Assembly (NCBI GenBank): GCA_009363875.1
Contig: CM018685.1
Location: 53,083,087 to 53,147,086 of the forward strand
DNA length: 64,000 nt
Origin: Mikania micrantha
Lineage: Eukaryota > Streptophyta > Magnoliopsida > Asterales > Asteraceae
Reading direction: 5' to 3'
In this document: in pieces, positions 63,641 through 64,000 of the stretch
Numbering within the stretch: the first letter of the stretch is position 1
How the letters are laid out: every line of letters starts with the position of its first letter
Program-made: the position numbers and the translations under genes
The notes under the pieces: generated by a model
The model's database searches: none
What the model saw: the letters and a program-made list of their open reading frames with translations, nothing else
Told to the model about the DNA's origin: nothing

Positions 63641-64000
63641 GTTGTTTTCTTGCTTGGAGTTGCCGTAGACCATGATTATAAAAAAAAGTCAACTGACTTT
63701 TGTTGTTTTGGAAGATATATCAGAAACCTCATCATAGCGTTGGATTTATATTAAAACATGCAACACTATTATACAATGTTTTTTCTCAATTTGTTACTTT
63801 TATTAACAAGTATTGTATTAAAACAGGTGAGTTGGGAAGTATGTGATACTAGGTTTGGGTCATTTTAAATTTTTTCAGGTCAAAACATATATTTGATCAA
63901 AATCAAATAAGGTTTAATACTTTAATTGGTCGTTTTCAAAACAAAGTATGAACATACTCAGCATAATTTTATCCATGATAGAGGTATCTGTAAGGTGTAA
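63641..64000. other. Window end, no gene seen
   Basis: AT-rich sequence without an open frame or recognisable repeat border. Confidence 0.5.

Overview
This is a plant nuclear window: strongly AT-rich, with GT-AG introns, long intergenic space and a very high load of plant-type transposable elements. There are no bacterial-style operons, rRNA genes or CRISPR arrays. The gene families (restorer-of-fertility-like PPR proteins, an EDR4-type protein, a plant EIF1AD homologue) and the repeats (Tekay/Del-type chromovirus, CAGTGGCGG-type hAT MITEs, CTAG-ending Helitrons, tRNA-derived SINEs, RTE-type LINE tails) point to a eudicot. An Asteraceae-like genome is my best guess from the style of the repeats, but that is inference.

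Layout. 1-4.2 kb: a Helitron 3' end, a fold-back Mutator-like MITE, a SINE and a hAT MITE. 4.7-6.4 kb (minus): PPR gene A, cut by an in-frame stop. 8.0-11.2 kb (plus): a Harbinger MITE, then the five-exon EIF1AD-like gene carrying MITEs in two introns. 11.6-14.9 kb (minus): the EDR4-like gene, tail-to-tail with EIF1AD. 15-38 kb: gene-poor repeat country with many exactly delimited elements (hAT, SINE, Helitron, fold-back MULE, LINE), a transposon fragment encoding a protein tail, and a Harbinger-type element that appears to carry a host-gene exon. 38.3-40.1 kb: nested GTTCGTT-rich hAT material. 40.5-42.3 kb (plus): PPR gene B, intact at 583 aa. 42.4-45.0 kb: a duplicated 3' flank invaded by a hAT MITE and a Helitron. 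45-49 kb: old LTR and copia remnants. 49.26-60.14 kb: a complete, recently inserted Ty3/Gypsy chromovirus with a perfect 5-bp target duplication, 2.14-kb LTRs, an extra ORF before gag, and a damaged pol. 61.4-62.9 kb (plus): PPR copy C, a recent duplicate of B that lost its N-terminal part. 63.5 kb: a LINE tail.

How the genes relate. The three PPR copies form a small RFL cluster showing one live and two decaying genes, the birth-and-death pattern expected of restorer loci. EIF1AD (RNA-binding) and EDR4 (defence/endocytosis) are conserved single genes with no functional link to the cluster visible here. Most of the remaining sequence is explained by transposons whose borders could be placed to the base from target-site duplications.

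The most interesting points are the chromovirus architecture (extra ORF, splice-acceptor-like sites directly before both ORFs, a consensus donor in the LTR, a lost integrase catalytic residue despite young LTRs), the divergence of RNA-recognition residues between PPR copies, and the gene-carrying Harbinger-like element.
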